A stretch of 64,000 nt of DNA from Campanula takesimana (lineage: Eukaryota > Streptophyta > Magnoliopsida > Asterales > Campanulaceae). Positions 44,037 to 54,969 of the stretch are shown piece by piece. Position numbers and translations under genes: made by a program. How positions within the stretch are numbered: position 1 is the first letter of the stretch; each line of letters opens with the position of its first letter. The stretch lies in NCBI GenBank assembly GCA_026119855.1, contig JAOWBW010000250.1, positions 62,001 to 126,000 of the forward strand. Reading direction: 5' to 3'. The notes beneath the pieces were generated by a model that saw only the letters and a program-made list of their open reading frames with translations, did not search any database and was not told the DNA's origin.

Positions 44037-45211
44037 GTGGCACTACAAAAGCTAGCCGCCAGATATGTGTTGATTGGAAACCGAGTCTACAAGAGACATC
44101 ATCAAGGGATCAATCTTTTATGTGAAAACGAGTCCGAAGCTCAAAAAATCATGCACGAAGTCCATAAGGGCGAGTGTGGACCCCACATGAATGGTATTAT
44201 GTTAGCCAAAAAGATACTCCGTATTGGCTACTATTGGACTACAATGGAAAAAGACTGCATCGAGAAAGTCAGAAAATGCGCCAAGTGCCATTTCCATGCT
44301 AATCTACAACATGCTACACCTTCATAACTGTACAACATGACCACACCTTGGCCATTCTCTTGTTGGGGCATAGATATCATCGGCAAAGTCCATCCTACGG
44401 GGAGCAACGGACAGTCATTCATCCTTGTGGCCGTAGACTATTTCACCAAATGGGTCGAAGCACAAGCTTACCGAGTCTTGAATGCCAAGAAGGTGGCCGA
44501 ATTCGTGAAGAACAACATTATGTGCCGATATGGTGTCCCCCATAAGATCATCTCTGACAATGGCTCTCACTTAGAGAAAGAAGTGGATGCACTTTTGGTT
44601 AACCACAAAATTACCAAGCACAAGTCATCCCCGTACCGCCCTTAGGCAATGGAGCGGTCGAAGCAGCAAATAAGAAAATCGAAGTCATCATACGAAAAAT
44701 GGCTTCAACGGGAAAGGATTGGCCCGAGAAATTACCGCTAGCATTATGGGGCTACCGCACCTCAATACGGTCAGCAACGGGAGAAACTCCTTACTCATTG
44801 GTTTATGGCTCTGAAGCCGTACTCCCGGTCGAACTCGAGGTTCCTTCTCTACGGGTCTTACTCGAGAACCAAGTCAACGAGGTTGATTGGATGCAAAGCC
44901 GATATGAGCAACTAGCCCTACTCGACGAAAAGAGGCCAAGAGCATTTGAACGCACAAGGGCTTATCAACAAAGAATGGAAAGTGCTTTCAACAAGAAGGT
45001 GAAGCCCCGAAATATCAAAGTGGGAGATTTGGTCCTAAGACAACATCCTCCCAATGCCATGAATTCCCTTGGGAAATGGGGACCTCGATGGATCGGTCCT
45101 TACGTGGTCAAGAAGATACTAAGCGGCGGTGCAGCCCGACTCGTAGACTTGGATGGCGATCAATTTCCAAAAGAGGTCAACCTCGACAAGCTCAAGAAGT
45201 TCTACGCTTAA
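44037..45211 (+). pseudogene. Integrase, element D
   Basis: Zinc-binding part HKGECGPHMNGIMLAKKI...CAKCHFHAN; core D in WGIDIIGK, D in ISDNGSHL, and E in the shifted frame after 44643. The C-terminal part KWGPRWIGPYVVKKIL ends VNLDKLKKFYA at 45211. Stops at 44325 and 44643 fit Gln codons; a one-base deletion follows the second. No chromodomain. Confidence 0.85.
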
Positions 45212-45240
45212 CAAATGAAGACCATTAAAAAAAAAAAAAA

Positions 45241-45278
45241 CGCTCGCTAGGTTGAAAACCCGCAAGGGCGGCCTAGGC
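45241..45278 (+). promoter_or_regulatory. Post-pol hairpin with GNRA loop, element D copy 1
   Basis: CTAGG (45247-45251) pairs with CCTAG (45272-45276); inside, CCC-GCAA-GGG forms a GNRA tetraloop hairpin. It begins about 30 nt after the integrase stop. Confidence 0.6.
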
Positions 45279-45304
45279 AAAAATTAGAGCACGTGCAAAA
45301 AGAA

Positions 45305-45341
45305 GCCCGCTAGATTGAAAACCCGAAAGGGCGGTCTAGGC
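45305..45341 (+). promoter_or_regulatory. Post-pol hairpin with GNRA loop, element D copy 2
   Basis: CTAGA (45310-45314) pairs with TCTAG (45335-45339); inside, CCC-GAAA-GGG. Relative to copy 1 the last stem pair changes from G-C to A-T on both sides and the loop changes GCAA to GAAA, still GNRA. Confidence 0.62.
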
Positions 45342-45388
45342 AAAAAACAGGGTGCGGTGCACAAAAAAAAAATGGTCTTCAGTTGTTT

Positions 45389-45433
45389 GAACTACGGAGA
45401 CCTGAGCCTCTCTACAAGAGGAACGTAGGCAAC
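45389..45433 (+). promoter_or_regulatory. Conserved CTACG/CGTAG hairpin (copy 7)
   Basis: Begins GAACTACGGAGACCTGAGCC and ends GAGGAACGTAGGCAACC. Inner stem CCTCT/AGAGG. It lies between pol and the antisense gene, as in A and B. Confidence 0.65.
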
Positions 45434-45606
45434 CTTCGGGTGCGGTCTAAAACATAAATTTTTACCCAATCATGTCATAACAAAATGCAATTTTTATTCA
45501 TCTCTTGAATTATTTTGATCACTACAACGGACGATGTTGGGCAATAAAAGACATTAAAACATTAAATCCTAAACAAGTGGTCTATTAAATGCAATCTCTT
45601 AGCGAA

Positions 45607-46987
45607 CTAGGAAAAATCTAATTTTCTCTTAGCCTTTGAAGGGCCACCCGAACGGCTCTCAATCCTATTTTTCTTGGGAGGCTTAGGAATGCTGAGGCGG
45701 ACCGAAACTTTCTGCACAGCAACGCGCCTCCGAGCATAGAAGCTATCCAAAGGGGTACCGAAAGGGTCAGCCAAAATATTGTGCAAATCAGCAGCAGCTT
45801 CCTTATACCGCAAAGTATTGCTAGGCTCAAAGTATTTTCCTAACAACACAGCACGAAGCACGTCAACCCAAGTAATTCCGCAGTAAAGAGTGCCAAATAG
45901 ATAGTCCAAATAACTCTCAGGAAGAAAGATACTACCCCGGTAAATAGAGGCAGAAGCCCACCGATGGCGGTCATCTCCCTAAGCCGACTGAAGCTCCTCT
46001 AAAAAGTCTGGACCCATATACAAGACTGGATGAAACACCCCACTCCTAGGGAAAGGGATAATCTGTTGGCGACCCTGGACAGTAAAATGAAGAGTCTCTC
46101 AAGCCGGGTAAGACCACATGCTCAAAACCCGAGGTCCATTCCACAAAAGGACGAAGACCCCAAGAGGGAGGGCACCACTCAATGTTGGCCGATGCCCGAG
46201 AAGCAAAGAATTTTTTCCAACTATCCTCGGTTAAGTCTCGGACCAGTAATTTTCTTCTATGAACAGCAAAACGAGACAGATCGCCATCCGGAGAATAAAT
46301 CCTAAAATGCTCTCGAAGCTATATGGTCAACAGCAAGGGGCTTCCACGATGCATCTCACCTGTCCTATGCAGCTCATTAAGGCCATGCAGAGTTTCCCCC
46401 ACTATAAGAGGAATTATGCTAAACTGTTGCTCTTTTGCCTGCAAGATTATCTCAGCCAACTGTACATCTGCTGTCCTGAAAGGTTCAACGAATAAAACCT
46501 CGCTGGAAAGGCAAACCTCCATGGCATTCCTCTTGAAGGAATGAACCATCGGATCCTCCGAATGCAAGCTGAAGAACATTGGCAACTCAGCTATATCTAC
46601 CTCAGTGCCATGCAACATCTTCCTCACGTCTCCGATGGGAAGGTTTAACAAGTCAGACCAAGAATCGATCACTCCACGATGATATTTGGGGATGGAAATT
46701 TGACCCACCAGTGGAATACCGAGAATGGCACCGAAGACATCAACAGTCGGCACCATTTCATTCGCCGAAAAGTTGAAGGTGTGGTTGTCACAATCCAAAA
46801 AGGCTACAACGACCATCAACAAATCCCAATCCGGCTTCAAAGTCCGAAGTGTAAAAAGAATTCGGAAACCAAAATCTTTGATGAAAGCTTTCTTGGGATG
46901 GGTCTTGAAAGAGTACACTAAGGTTGACAAATCCTTCTCATACTCACCAACAACCTTGGCATCAAGAACAAAAGAATTGGAAGCCAT
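45607..46987 (-). pseudogene. Antisense extra gene, plant-mobile-domain-like (element D)
   Basis: Starts MASNSFVLDAKVVGEYEK at 46987. DNHTFNFSANEMVPTVDVFG resembles the plant-mobile-domain signature. Then PKYHRGVIDSWSDLLNLP, GETLHGLNELHRTGEMHRGS and LLTI follow, with a TAG (fits Trp) and several breaks at 45910-46318. HRRKLLV and VVLPGLRDSSFY can still be read there and match element A. The end (45607-45909) has a basic tail. Antisense to pol; role unknown. Element E sits about 70 bp upstream of its start, separating it from its own upstream region. Confidence 0.68.
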
Positions 46988-47476
46988 GGAAAATGCGGAT
47001 TACAAGCAAAATTGAGCAAATAAAGGATGTTCAAGAATGGTAGAAAATAGCTGTTGGTGATGTGGAAGCAAAGGTAGAAGATAATGGAAATGAGCTAATG
47101 TTTAGCTCCAAGAGTGTGGATCAGACTTTAGGAGTCAATTGGAGCCCAATCTTTGTTAACATGATTAGTTAGGCTTAAATAAGTGGGCCAAATGTTTGAG
47201 CAGTTTCTGGAATAATTTTGTTCGGCTATTATCTACGCAATGACAGTCCAGATGGTGAATTTCCGCGTTGGGATGAAGATAAGGTTGTGATCTTTCATAT
47301 GACTACTTATGGCATGTTTTTGGACAAGTACATGAAGAGTTATGGCTGTTCAAATCAGACTGTTCAGATTGGCCGAATTTACATTGTTTTTTCACCTAGT
47401 TCTTATCTTTATTTTAATTATCTCTCAATAATTAATGTCTAGTTTATCCTAACTTGGAATGATGTTTCAAGAGTAG

Positions 47477-47484
47477 TATAAATA
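47477..47484 (+). promoter_or_regulatory. TATA box of the E 5' LTR
   Basis: TATAAATA in GTAGTATAAATACCC, conserved in the 3' LTR. Confidence 0.65.
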
Positions 47485-47535
47485 CCCTACAAGATGTAGT
47501 TGTAAGGCAATGAGTGATTGAATAAAATTTTCTTT

Positions 47536-47675
47536 GTGAGTTTGCGAACTTACTTCAATTCTTGCGAGAATTGTTCTTAAACCTTGCGAGGTTTAAACCC
47601 CTTCTGCCCTTGCGTGGACAGGCATAATCTTGCGAGATTAGTTTATCTAGTTTTAGATCTTGTTCCTTGTGAGGT
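47536..47675 (+). promoter_or_regulatory. Array of six hairpins with common TGCG loop, 5' LTR of E
   Basis: Stems on both sides of a TGCG core: GTGAGTT/AACTTAC (47536-47553, one G-T), CAATTCT/AGAATTG (47556-47573), TTAAACCT/AGGTTTAA (47577-47596), CCT/TGG (47608-47617), TAATCT/AGATTA (47625-47640) and CCT/AGG with loop TGTG (47665-47674). Stem sequences differ but each is self-complementary. It lies downstream of the TATA box, so would be in the RNA leader. Confidence 0.75.
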
Positions 47676-47727
47676 CCTTGAGTTAATTCATATCCCTTCC
47701 AAAAATAGAATAGTTTACGTATCAAAT

Positions 47728-47741
47728 TGGTATCTAGAGCC
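47728..47741 (+). other. Primer-binding site of element E, tRNA-iMet type
   Basis: TGGTATCTAGAGCC three bases after the LTR. It matches the usual TGGTATCAGAGC initiator-Met site apart from the TA in ATCTAGAG. Confidence 0.75.
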
Positions 47742-47787
47742 AGTTATAAACAGCCTTCTTAGCGTTGTTTAGTCCGTGGGAGTTGAG

Positions 47788-50700
47788 ATGGCAAGTAGAG
47801 GCATTTTCCGTGATGATGAAGAGATGTGGAGTCGTTTGGAGCCATTAACAACATCTGTGGAGATCATGGATGCAATGATGCGTCAGTTGATTGATCTTAA
47901 TCTCCGTAATGCAAGAGGGAGAAGTCGACATGATTCTAATTCAGATGATTCAAGAAGTCCACCAAGGCGTCGTGATACATATGATGATGATCGTGGGCTG
48001 AAGTTAGATGCTCCAGATTTTCAAGGTGATTTGGATCTCGAGACATTTCTTGATTTGTTAAGACAAATTGAGCGTGTTTTTTACTACAAGGATTTTGATG
48101 AATACAAGAAGTTTAAAGTGGCAACCGTCAAGTTAACGAAGCATGCTTCTTTATGGTACGAGAATTTGAAGAACCAGAGGAGGCATGAGGGTAAGACCAG
48201 AATCGATACTTGGGAAAAGTTAAAGAAACATCTCAAGAAGTGGTTCTTACCAAGGGATTTTGAGCAGGAGCAATACTTAAAACTCACTTCTTTGCAGCAA
48301 GCGAACCTTACTGTGAGTGAATATGTTCGTGAATTTGATAAATTAATTATTGTTTGTGATCTTGGAGAAAGGGAAGAGATGAAGATAGCAAGGTTTATCA
48401 AGGGTTTATCTTCCCAATTGCAGCAAAAGGTTGAAGTTCATCCTTATTCAACTTTTGATGATGTTTGCAAATTGGCTATCAAATTTGAGAGACAAGAGAA
48501 GAGCAAGAAGTCCACTATGGTACGTGAATATAGTAAAGTCTATAGCATCCCTTTGAAGCCTAATGCCGAATCTACCTCGAAGGAGGTCAAGAAGGAAGAT
48601 CCAAAGGAGAAGGGTAAGGATGTTTTGGAGCCTAAGTTCAGGAGGTGTTATAAGTGTCAAGGTTATGGTCATATTGCAAATGAGTGCCCTCAAAAGTGCA
48701 CACTCACTTTGAATGATCTTGATCTGTTGGAACCAAGTTTTGTGGTCGCTAAAGAGGAGGAAAAGTTTGCTGATTATGATGTGAGTCCACCTAGTGAGAA
48801 GGAGATGCTTGTGGTGCGAAACCTTCACATCATATCTGGCCCGGACGAGCAAAATCAACGCAACCAGATTTTTCACTCTCGATGAAAGGTCGGTGGTAAG
48901 ACTTGTAATTTTATTATTGATAGTGGTTCATTTACGAATGCTGCATCTAGTGAAATGGTGGAGAAACTTAAGCTTCCTACTACTACTCATCCTGATCCGT
49001 ATACGCTAAATTGGTTGAATGATGATGGTGGTATTAAGGTTAAAAAACAAGCACGCATTTCTTTTGCTGTTGGCCCGTATGAAGATGAGGTGTTATGTGA
49101 TGTGGTTCCCATGAAAGCTTGTCATTTGTTGCTTGGGAGGCCATGGCAGTTTGACCGAGATGTATCGCATCAAGGAAAGAGTAATATTTATTCTGTTCTA
49201 AAGGGTAAAGAGAAGTACAACTTGAAGCCTTTAACTCCAAGAAAGGACATTCCAAAGCAAGAGAAGATATTCTTTAGTGCTAAGGAACTTATGGACGAAG
49301 TTGAACCAGAAGATAAGTTGTATATCTTGTTTGTTCGTGATAGCTCCACTGCTCGGATGGACTCTAGTGATGACTTGTAGGTACAAAGGTTGCTTGAGGA
49401 GTATGGTGATGTGTTCCCGGATGAGTTACCACATGGTTTACCTCCAAAGCGTGAAATTGAGCAACAAATTGATCTAATTCTTGGTGCTACACTCCCTAAC
49501 ACACCAGCCTATCGTTGTAACCCCAAAGAAAGTAAGGAGTTGCAGAGGCAAGTGCAAGAGCTGATTGATCGTGGTTATGTTCAAGAGAGCCTAAGTCCGT
49601 GTGTTGTACCAGTTCTTTTGGTAAAAAAGAAGGATGGAACATGGCGCATGTGTGGTGATAGCCGAACTGTCAACAATATTACAATTAAGTATCGCTTTCC
49701 TATGCCGAGGTTGGATGACATATTGGATGAGTTGCATGGAGCTCATGTTTTCTCAAAGATTGATTTGAGATCTGGTTATCATGAAATGAGGATTCGTGAT
49801 GGGGATGAATGGAAGACAGCGTTCAAAACGAAGCAAGGTCTTTATGAATGGCTTGTTATGCCATTTGGGTTGTGTAATGCTCCTACTTCATTCATGCGAC
49901 TTATGAATGAGGTACTTCGACCTTTTATTAATTTATTTGTTGTTGTGGATGACATTCTTGTATACAGCAAGAACATGGAGGAACATCTTATGCATTTGAG
50001 AAAGGTGTTTGATAAGTTGAGAGAGCAGAAGTTGTATGGGAAACTTGAAAAATGCATGTTTGTGGTGCCAAGTGTGACCTTCCTTAGTTACATAGTTTCT
50101 GGAGATGGTGTTCGTATGGATCCTTCCAAAGTTGAGGCTATTGAGTCGTGGCCTATTCCCAAATCAACAACAGAGGTTAGAAGTTTCCATGGATTGGCAT
50201 CTTTTTATCGACGTTTCATTCAGAATTTTAGTTCTATTGTTGCCCCAATCACCGATCTTACAAAGAAGGGAGAATTTGTGTGGACTTCAAGTGATCAAAA
50301 GGCATTTGATGAAATCAAAAGTAAGCTATGTTCAGCTCCTGTTTTGGCGCTACCAGATTTTGAGAAGTTGTTTGAAGTGGAGTGCGATGCAAGTGGAGTT
50401 GGCATTGGAGCTGTTTTGGTACAAGAGAAGAGACCTATTGCCTACTTTAGTGAGAAATTAAGTGGAGCAAGGCTGAATTATTCTTTTTATGACAAAGAGT
50501 TTTATGCTATTATTCGAGCATTGGATCATTGGGCTCATTATCTCCGTCCCAAGCCATTTGTTCTTCATTCTGACCATGAAGCTTTGAAGTTCATACATGG
50601 GCAGCAAAAGTTGAATGCAAGACATGCCAAATGGGTAGAATTTTTGCAATCTTTTACTTTTTCTTCTACGTACAAATCTGGTGTTTCTAATGTGGTTGCG

Positions 50701-52101
50701 GATGCATTGTCTAGGAGACATTGTTTGCTTGTTACTCTTGATGCAAGGTTGCTTGGCTTTGAGCAAATTAAAAAGTATTACAAATCTGATCCAACTTTTT
50801 CTCAAGAGATAGAGAGTCCTTCTGGCTTGTTCGTTGTGCAAGATGGTTTTCTTTTTAAGGGGAATCGGCTTTGTATTCCTAAATGCTCCATTAGGAAATT
50901 GCTTGTGAAGGAAGCACATGGAGGCAGACTTGCTGGTCATTTTGGTGTGCAAAAGACTTACGAGATTCTTGGTGAGCATTTTTATTGGCCTAACATGCTT
51001 AAGAATGTGCAGGAGGTAGTGGCGAGGTGTGCTACTTATCATAAATCAAAGAGTTTCTTTCATAAATGGCTCTATACACCTTTACCTATGCCGGATCAGC
51101 CTTGGGATGATGTTAGCATGGATTTCATTGTTGGGTTACCTAGAACTCAAAGGGGGAAGGATGCTATTATGGTGGTGGTTGATCATTTTTCGAAGATGAG
51201 TCATTTTGTTCCATGTCATAAGACGGATGATGCATCTCATATTGCAGATTTATACTATAAGGAGATTGTTCGTTTGCATGGGATTCCAAAGTCTATTGTT
51301 TCTGATTGGGACACTAAGTTCCTTAGCTACTTTTGGAAGACCCTATGGCGTTTGGTTGGTACTAAGTTGCTGTTTAGTACTTCCCATCATCCACAGACCG
51401 ATGGACAAACAGAAGTGACAAATCGGACTCTTGGAAGTTTATTACGTGGTTTGGTGAGTAGAACTACCAAAGATTGGGATGTTAAGCTTGCTCATACTGA
51501 ATTTGCATACAATAGAACTCCTTCATCTACTACTGGTCGTTCTCCATTTGAGATTGTTTATGGTGTTAATGCGTATATGCCTATTGACTTGATTCCTATA
51601 CCAAAGAAGGAAATAGTGAGCTTTGAAGAAAAGGAGAGGCAAGCTGCATTTATGAGGATTTGTGAGCAAGTTAAGGCTCAGATTGAGAAGGCAAATGCTA
51701 AGTATAAAGAAAGATCCAACAAAGGGCGTACTCAACATGTTTTTAAGGTTGGTGATCTTGTATGGTTGCATTTTCGAAAGGAGAGATTTTCTTCAAAGAG
51801 AAAGAACAAGCTTATGCCGAGAGCTGATGGTCCATTCCGAGTGTTGGAAAAGTATGGTGATAGTGCGTATAAACTTGAGCTACCCGATGAGTTTGGTAAT
51901 GTGAGTGCTACTTTCAATGTGGGTGATCTTTCTCCTTACTTGGATGACGAAAATTTGAGGGAAAATTCCTTTAAAGGAGAGGAGAATGATGTGGAAGCAA
52001 AGGTAGAAGATAATGGAAATGAGCTAATGTTGAGCTCCAAGGGTGTGGATCAGACTTTAGGGGTCAATTGGAGCCCAATCTTTGTTAACATGATTAGTTA
52101 G
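47788..52101 (+). pseudogene. Gag-pol polyprotein of CRM element E
   Basis: One frame of about 1437 codons from ATG 47788 (MASRGIFRDDEEMW; the upstream GTG is rejected) with two stops, TGA 48883 and TAG 49378. Gag has the knuckle CYKCQGYGHIANEC (C-x2-C-x4-H-x4-C). Protease FIIDSGSFTNAAS. RT has KIDLRSGYHEMRI and LVMPFGLCNAPTSF; the catalytic motif reads FVVVDDILVYSK, apparently two residues short. RNase H starts VECDASGVGIGAVL. Integrase core: D in VSMDFIVGLP, D in VSDWDTKF, E in GQTEVTN. The C-terminus after ATFNVGDLSPY runs into the 3' LTR; CRM elements carry a targeting CR motif there, which I cannot confirm. Confidence 0.88.
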
Positions 52102-52656
52102 GCTTAAATAAGTGGGCCAAATGTTTGAGCAGTTTCTGGAATAATTTTGTTCAGCTATTATCTACGCAATGAAAGTCCAGATGGTGATTATTTCCACGTT
52201 GGGAAGAAGATAAGGTTGTGATCTTTCATACGACTACTTATGGCATGTTTTTGGACAAGTACATGAAGAGTTATGGCTGTTCAAATCAGACTGTTCAGAT
52301 TGGCCGAATTTACATTGTTTTTTTCACCTAGTTCTTATCTTTATTTTAATTATCTCTCAATAATTAATGTCTAGTTTATCCTAAATTGGAAGGATGTTCC
52401 AACAGTAGTATAAATACCCTACAAGATGTAGTTGTAAGGCAATGAGTAATTGAATAAAATTTTCTTTGTGAGTTTGCGAACTTACTTCAATTCTTGCAAG
52501 AATTGTTCTTAAACCTTGCGAGGTTTAAACCCCTTCTGCCCTTGCGAGGACAGGCATAATCTTGCGAGATTAGTTTATCTAGTTTTAGCTCTTGTTCCTT
52601 GCGAGGTCCTTGAGTTAATTCATATCCCTTACAAAAATACAATAGTTTACGTATCA
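51987..52656 (+). mobile_element. 3' LTR of element E
   Basis: 670 bp, same ends as the 5' LTR, followed by the target duplication GTTGG. Its first 115 bp carry the end of the gag-pol frame. Confidence 0.92.
52468..52606 (+). promoter_or_regulatory. Array of six hairpins with common TGCG loop, 3' LTR of E
   Basis: Same array as at 47536. Here the fourth and sixth hairpins have intact CCT-TGCG-AGG and the second has loop TGCA. The damage in each LTR is at different hairpins and is mostly C/T or G/A at CpG. Confidence 0.75.
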
Positions 52657-52661
52657 GTTGG

Positions 52662-53987
52662 GAGAATAGCCTCGAACAGAGGCTGATATTATAACTGTTG
52701 GGGATCTTTTGGCCAGCAAATGTCAAGCCCCGAAATTCGCTCCCCAGAAGCGCGCGCCTCCCGTCACCCACATGATCGGCGCGCGCATCACTAGCAGAGG
52801 CGCCCGCATCTCGTTCCAGAAACGCCTCAACTGGCCCTTGTCAGAAGATGAAATCATGCAGAAACAAAGTCCAGGTGCTCCCGAAATCAGCAGGAATCAA
52901 CATTCTCCACCCTTGGTGACACAGTTGGACACACATTAATTTGGTCCGCCCCTAAGGCACGTCTAAATTAAAATTAGATAGAAACTTCCACTAAAAATAG
53001 GTTGTGTCTTTCTTTTCAAAAGTCGAGGTCAATCTCGACATTTTCCTCGCTAAAGGGAAAACATTCTTTCGGCCCGCAGTCAACTGTGCCCGCACCCCGG
53101 GAAAAGTCAACATCAAATGCAGCCACCAACAGCAATTCGGTCCGCGGTGAGCCACTAAATTCACCACTTCTTGAAGCAAAACAACGGATTCACTAACGGA
53201 TTCATTCAACGGATTTACTAACGGATTCGTCAACAAGGGTTCACCAACGGACTCATCCAAGGGATTCACTAACGGATTCACCAAATGGATTCACTAACGG
53301 ATTCGTTAACAAGAGTTTACTAACGAGCTCATCTCAAGAGGATTCACTAACGAATTCATCAACAAGGGTTCACCAACGGACTCATCCAAGGGATTCACTA
53401 ACGGATTCACCAAGCGGATTCACTAATGGATTCGTCAACAAGGGTTCACCAACGGGCTCATCCAAGAGGATTCACTAACGAATTCATCAAACGGATTCAC
53501 TAACGGATTCGTCAACAAGGGTTCACCAACAGGCTCATCCAAGAGGATTCACTAACGGATTCATCAAACGGATTCACTAACGGATTCATCAACATTCACT
53601 AACGGACTCATTCAAGGGATTCAATAACAGATTCATCAAGCGGATTCACTAACGGATTCATCAAACAGAGGGTTTACTGACGGGCCCATTCAAAGGATCC
53701 ACTAACGGATTCGTTCAAGCGAACTCTCTAACGGATTCGTCATCAAAAGGGTTACTAACAGACTCATCCTGATGGATTCACTAACAGATTCATCCCACAG
53801 ATTCAACCGGCGGATTCACAAAAAAATCATGCCACCTCCTCTATCAACAAAAGCCGCTCACACAGGGAGCGCACCCCTATCTCTCGCAATTTCAAATTCC
53901 TGCTTTCATCGAGTCTTTGCTTTTTCTTGGTGATGTCCTCGGCGGATGTCTTCTCTTTCGTCGGCGCATTTTGCTTCGCAATCCACA
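52662..53987 (+). other. 3' untranslated region of element D, right of E
   Basis: No coding frame. It has GCGCGC-type words (about 52748-52803) like the D LTRs, then the tandem repeat at 53182-53820, then the polypurine tract. Confidence 0.6.
53182..53820. repeat. Tandem repeat array in the 3' UTR of element D
   Basis: Many copies of GGATTCACTAACGGATTC with variants (CATCAA, CGTCAACAAGGGTTCACC, GGACTCATCCAAG), arranged in irregular higher-order units of roughly 60 bp. Hypervariable 3' UTR tandem repeats are known in Tat-lineage elements and can seed satellites. Confidence 0.9.
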
Positions 53988-54001
53988 CCGCTGAGGGGCT
54001 C
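53988..54001 (+). other. Polypurine tract of element D
   Basis: CCGCTGAGGGGCTC directly before the 3' LTR start. Confidence 0.75.
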
Positions 54002-54969
54002 TGTAGACACCCCGCCTTGGACCGCTCACCCCGATTGCAAGGTTGATTTTGGGTTTCTCCCTCTTTTAAGTGTTTTTGTCAGTTTTTGTTACTTCTGTTA
54101 AGTTCCTGACTGACCCCGTTAAGTCTAGGGACTAAACTGAATAGCAGAGATGACTTTCCAGTCCATTCTGTCAAAAAAGTCTTCTCTGAGTCGCGCGCCT
54201 CCGACCAAAGGAGCCAGAAGTGCGCGCCTTCCACACCCAAGGTGGGAAGCATGCGCCTCTGGGCGTCAGTTACAAATTTTTGACCAAGAATCTCTCCCTT
54301 GCTCATTTTACATGATTTTGCCCGGGAAAGATTTCTTGGTGACTGAGTTTTGGCACCAAAAACTTATGTTTTACAACTATATAAACCCCTCTTCTCCACC
54401 ATTGGAAGGGACCTTTTTTTGAAAAGAAAGAAAACTATACACAAAGATATTCAAGGCATTTCAAAGGCAATTTCTCAAAGAAGTATTTGAAGTCATCTTG
54501 AAGCATAGGTGAAAAGGCCATTCTTCTCCCTCTTCTTTACTTCATCTTTCTTCTTCTCCTTTTATTTCATCAAAAGTGCAATCACCCAAACATTTTGGGA
54601 CACGACACAAAAGATTACTTCACTTCATTGAAGTTAATCAAGGAGTTATCTCCCTACATTCTTAAAACCCCTTTTTAACCCCTTTTGTCATCATTGAAGA
54701 ATAGGAAGAACATTTTGATTATGTAGATTTTGAACAAGCAAGACCAACATTAGTTCGGCGAGATGGGTGTTTAAGTACTTCCCATCTCGTAACCTAACCC
54801 CCGAACCTCATAAACAAGAATCTCTGTTTTAGTAAATCAAACTTAGGCTACACATTAGGTTTTTCTTATGTTCCTGTAAAATATAGGTGGCAACTCTTAA
54901 ACAAGTTAGACATCCTAGGATCCTCCCACCGCACCAGCCGAGCGGCGGTCTTTCCCCGGGGTATCTACA
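54002..54969 (+). mobile_element. 3' LTR of element D
   Basis: 968 bp, from TGTAGACACCCC to GGGGTATCTACA, followed by AATAG. It has a GTGGCAACTCTT-containing piece of about 20 bp that the 5' LTR lacks. Confidence 0.92.

Larger units (their letters stand above)
47058..47724 (+). mobile_element. 5' LTR of element E
   Basis: 667 bp from TGATGTGG to GTTTACGTATCA. TATA box at 47477-47484 and a polyadenylation-like AATAAA at 47521-47526, followed by the hairpin array. Confidence 0.92.
47058..52656 (+). mobile_element. Complete CRM-clade chromovirus E
   Basis: LTRs at 47058-47724 and 51987-52656 are flanked by GTTGG (47053-47057 and 52657-52661). Order: LTR, initiator-tRNA-Met PBS, a single gag-pol frame, polypurine tract (about 51973-51986, AAAGGAGAGGAGAA), LTR. 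The reading frame runs 115 bp into the 3' LTR, whose start TGATGTGGAAGC is translated; this layout and the gag and pol sequence are characteristic of the CRM (centromeric retrotransposon) clade. By eye the LTRs differ at about 3 percent of sites. Inserted in the 3' region of element D. Confidence 0.9.
36672..54969 (+). mobile_element. Complete Tat/Ogre-like element D, containing nested element E
   Basis: LTRs at 36672-37620 and 54002-54969 are flanked by the 5-bp duplication AATAG (36667-36671 and 54970-54974). Without E (5599 bp plus 5-bp duplication) the element is about 12.7 kb. Order: LTR, tRNA-Arg PBS, leader, gag, protease, RT, RNase H, aRNH, integrase, hairpins, antisense gene, tandem-repeat 3' UTR, polypurine tract, LTR. 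The LTR pair differs mostly by transitions plus a roughly 20-bp gap, so insertion is not very recent. Confidence 0.93.

Noticed and set aside
46988..47057. Extra LTR sequence left of the E 5' LTR
   Set aside because: The first base common to both LTRs is the TG at 47058/51987, and GTTGG flanks both sides, so the preceding bases belong to D.
50458..51042. Minus-strand ORF of 194 codons inside pol of element E
   Set aside because: Shadow of the intact RNase H/integrase frame; no domain on its own.
53182..53820. CRISPR-like array
   Set aside because: Repeats are contiguous and irregular without unique spacers, in plant retrotransposon DNA.
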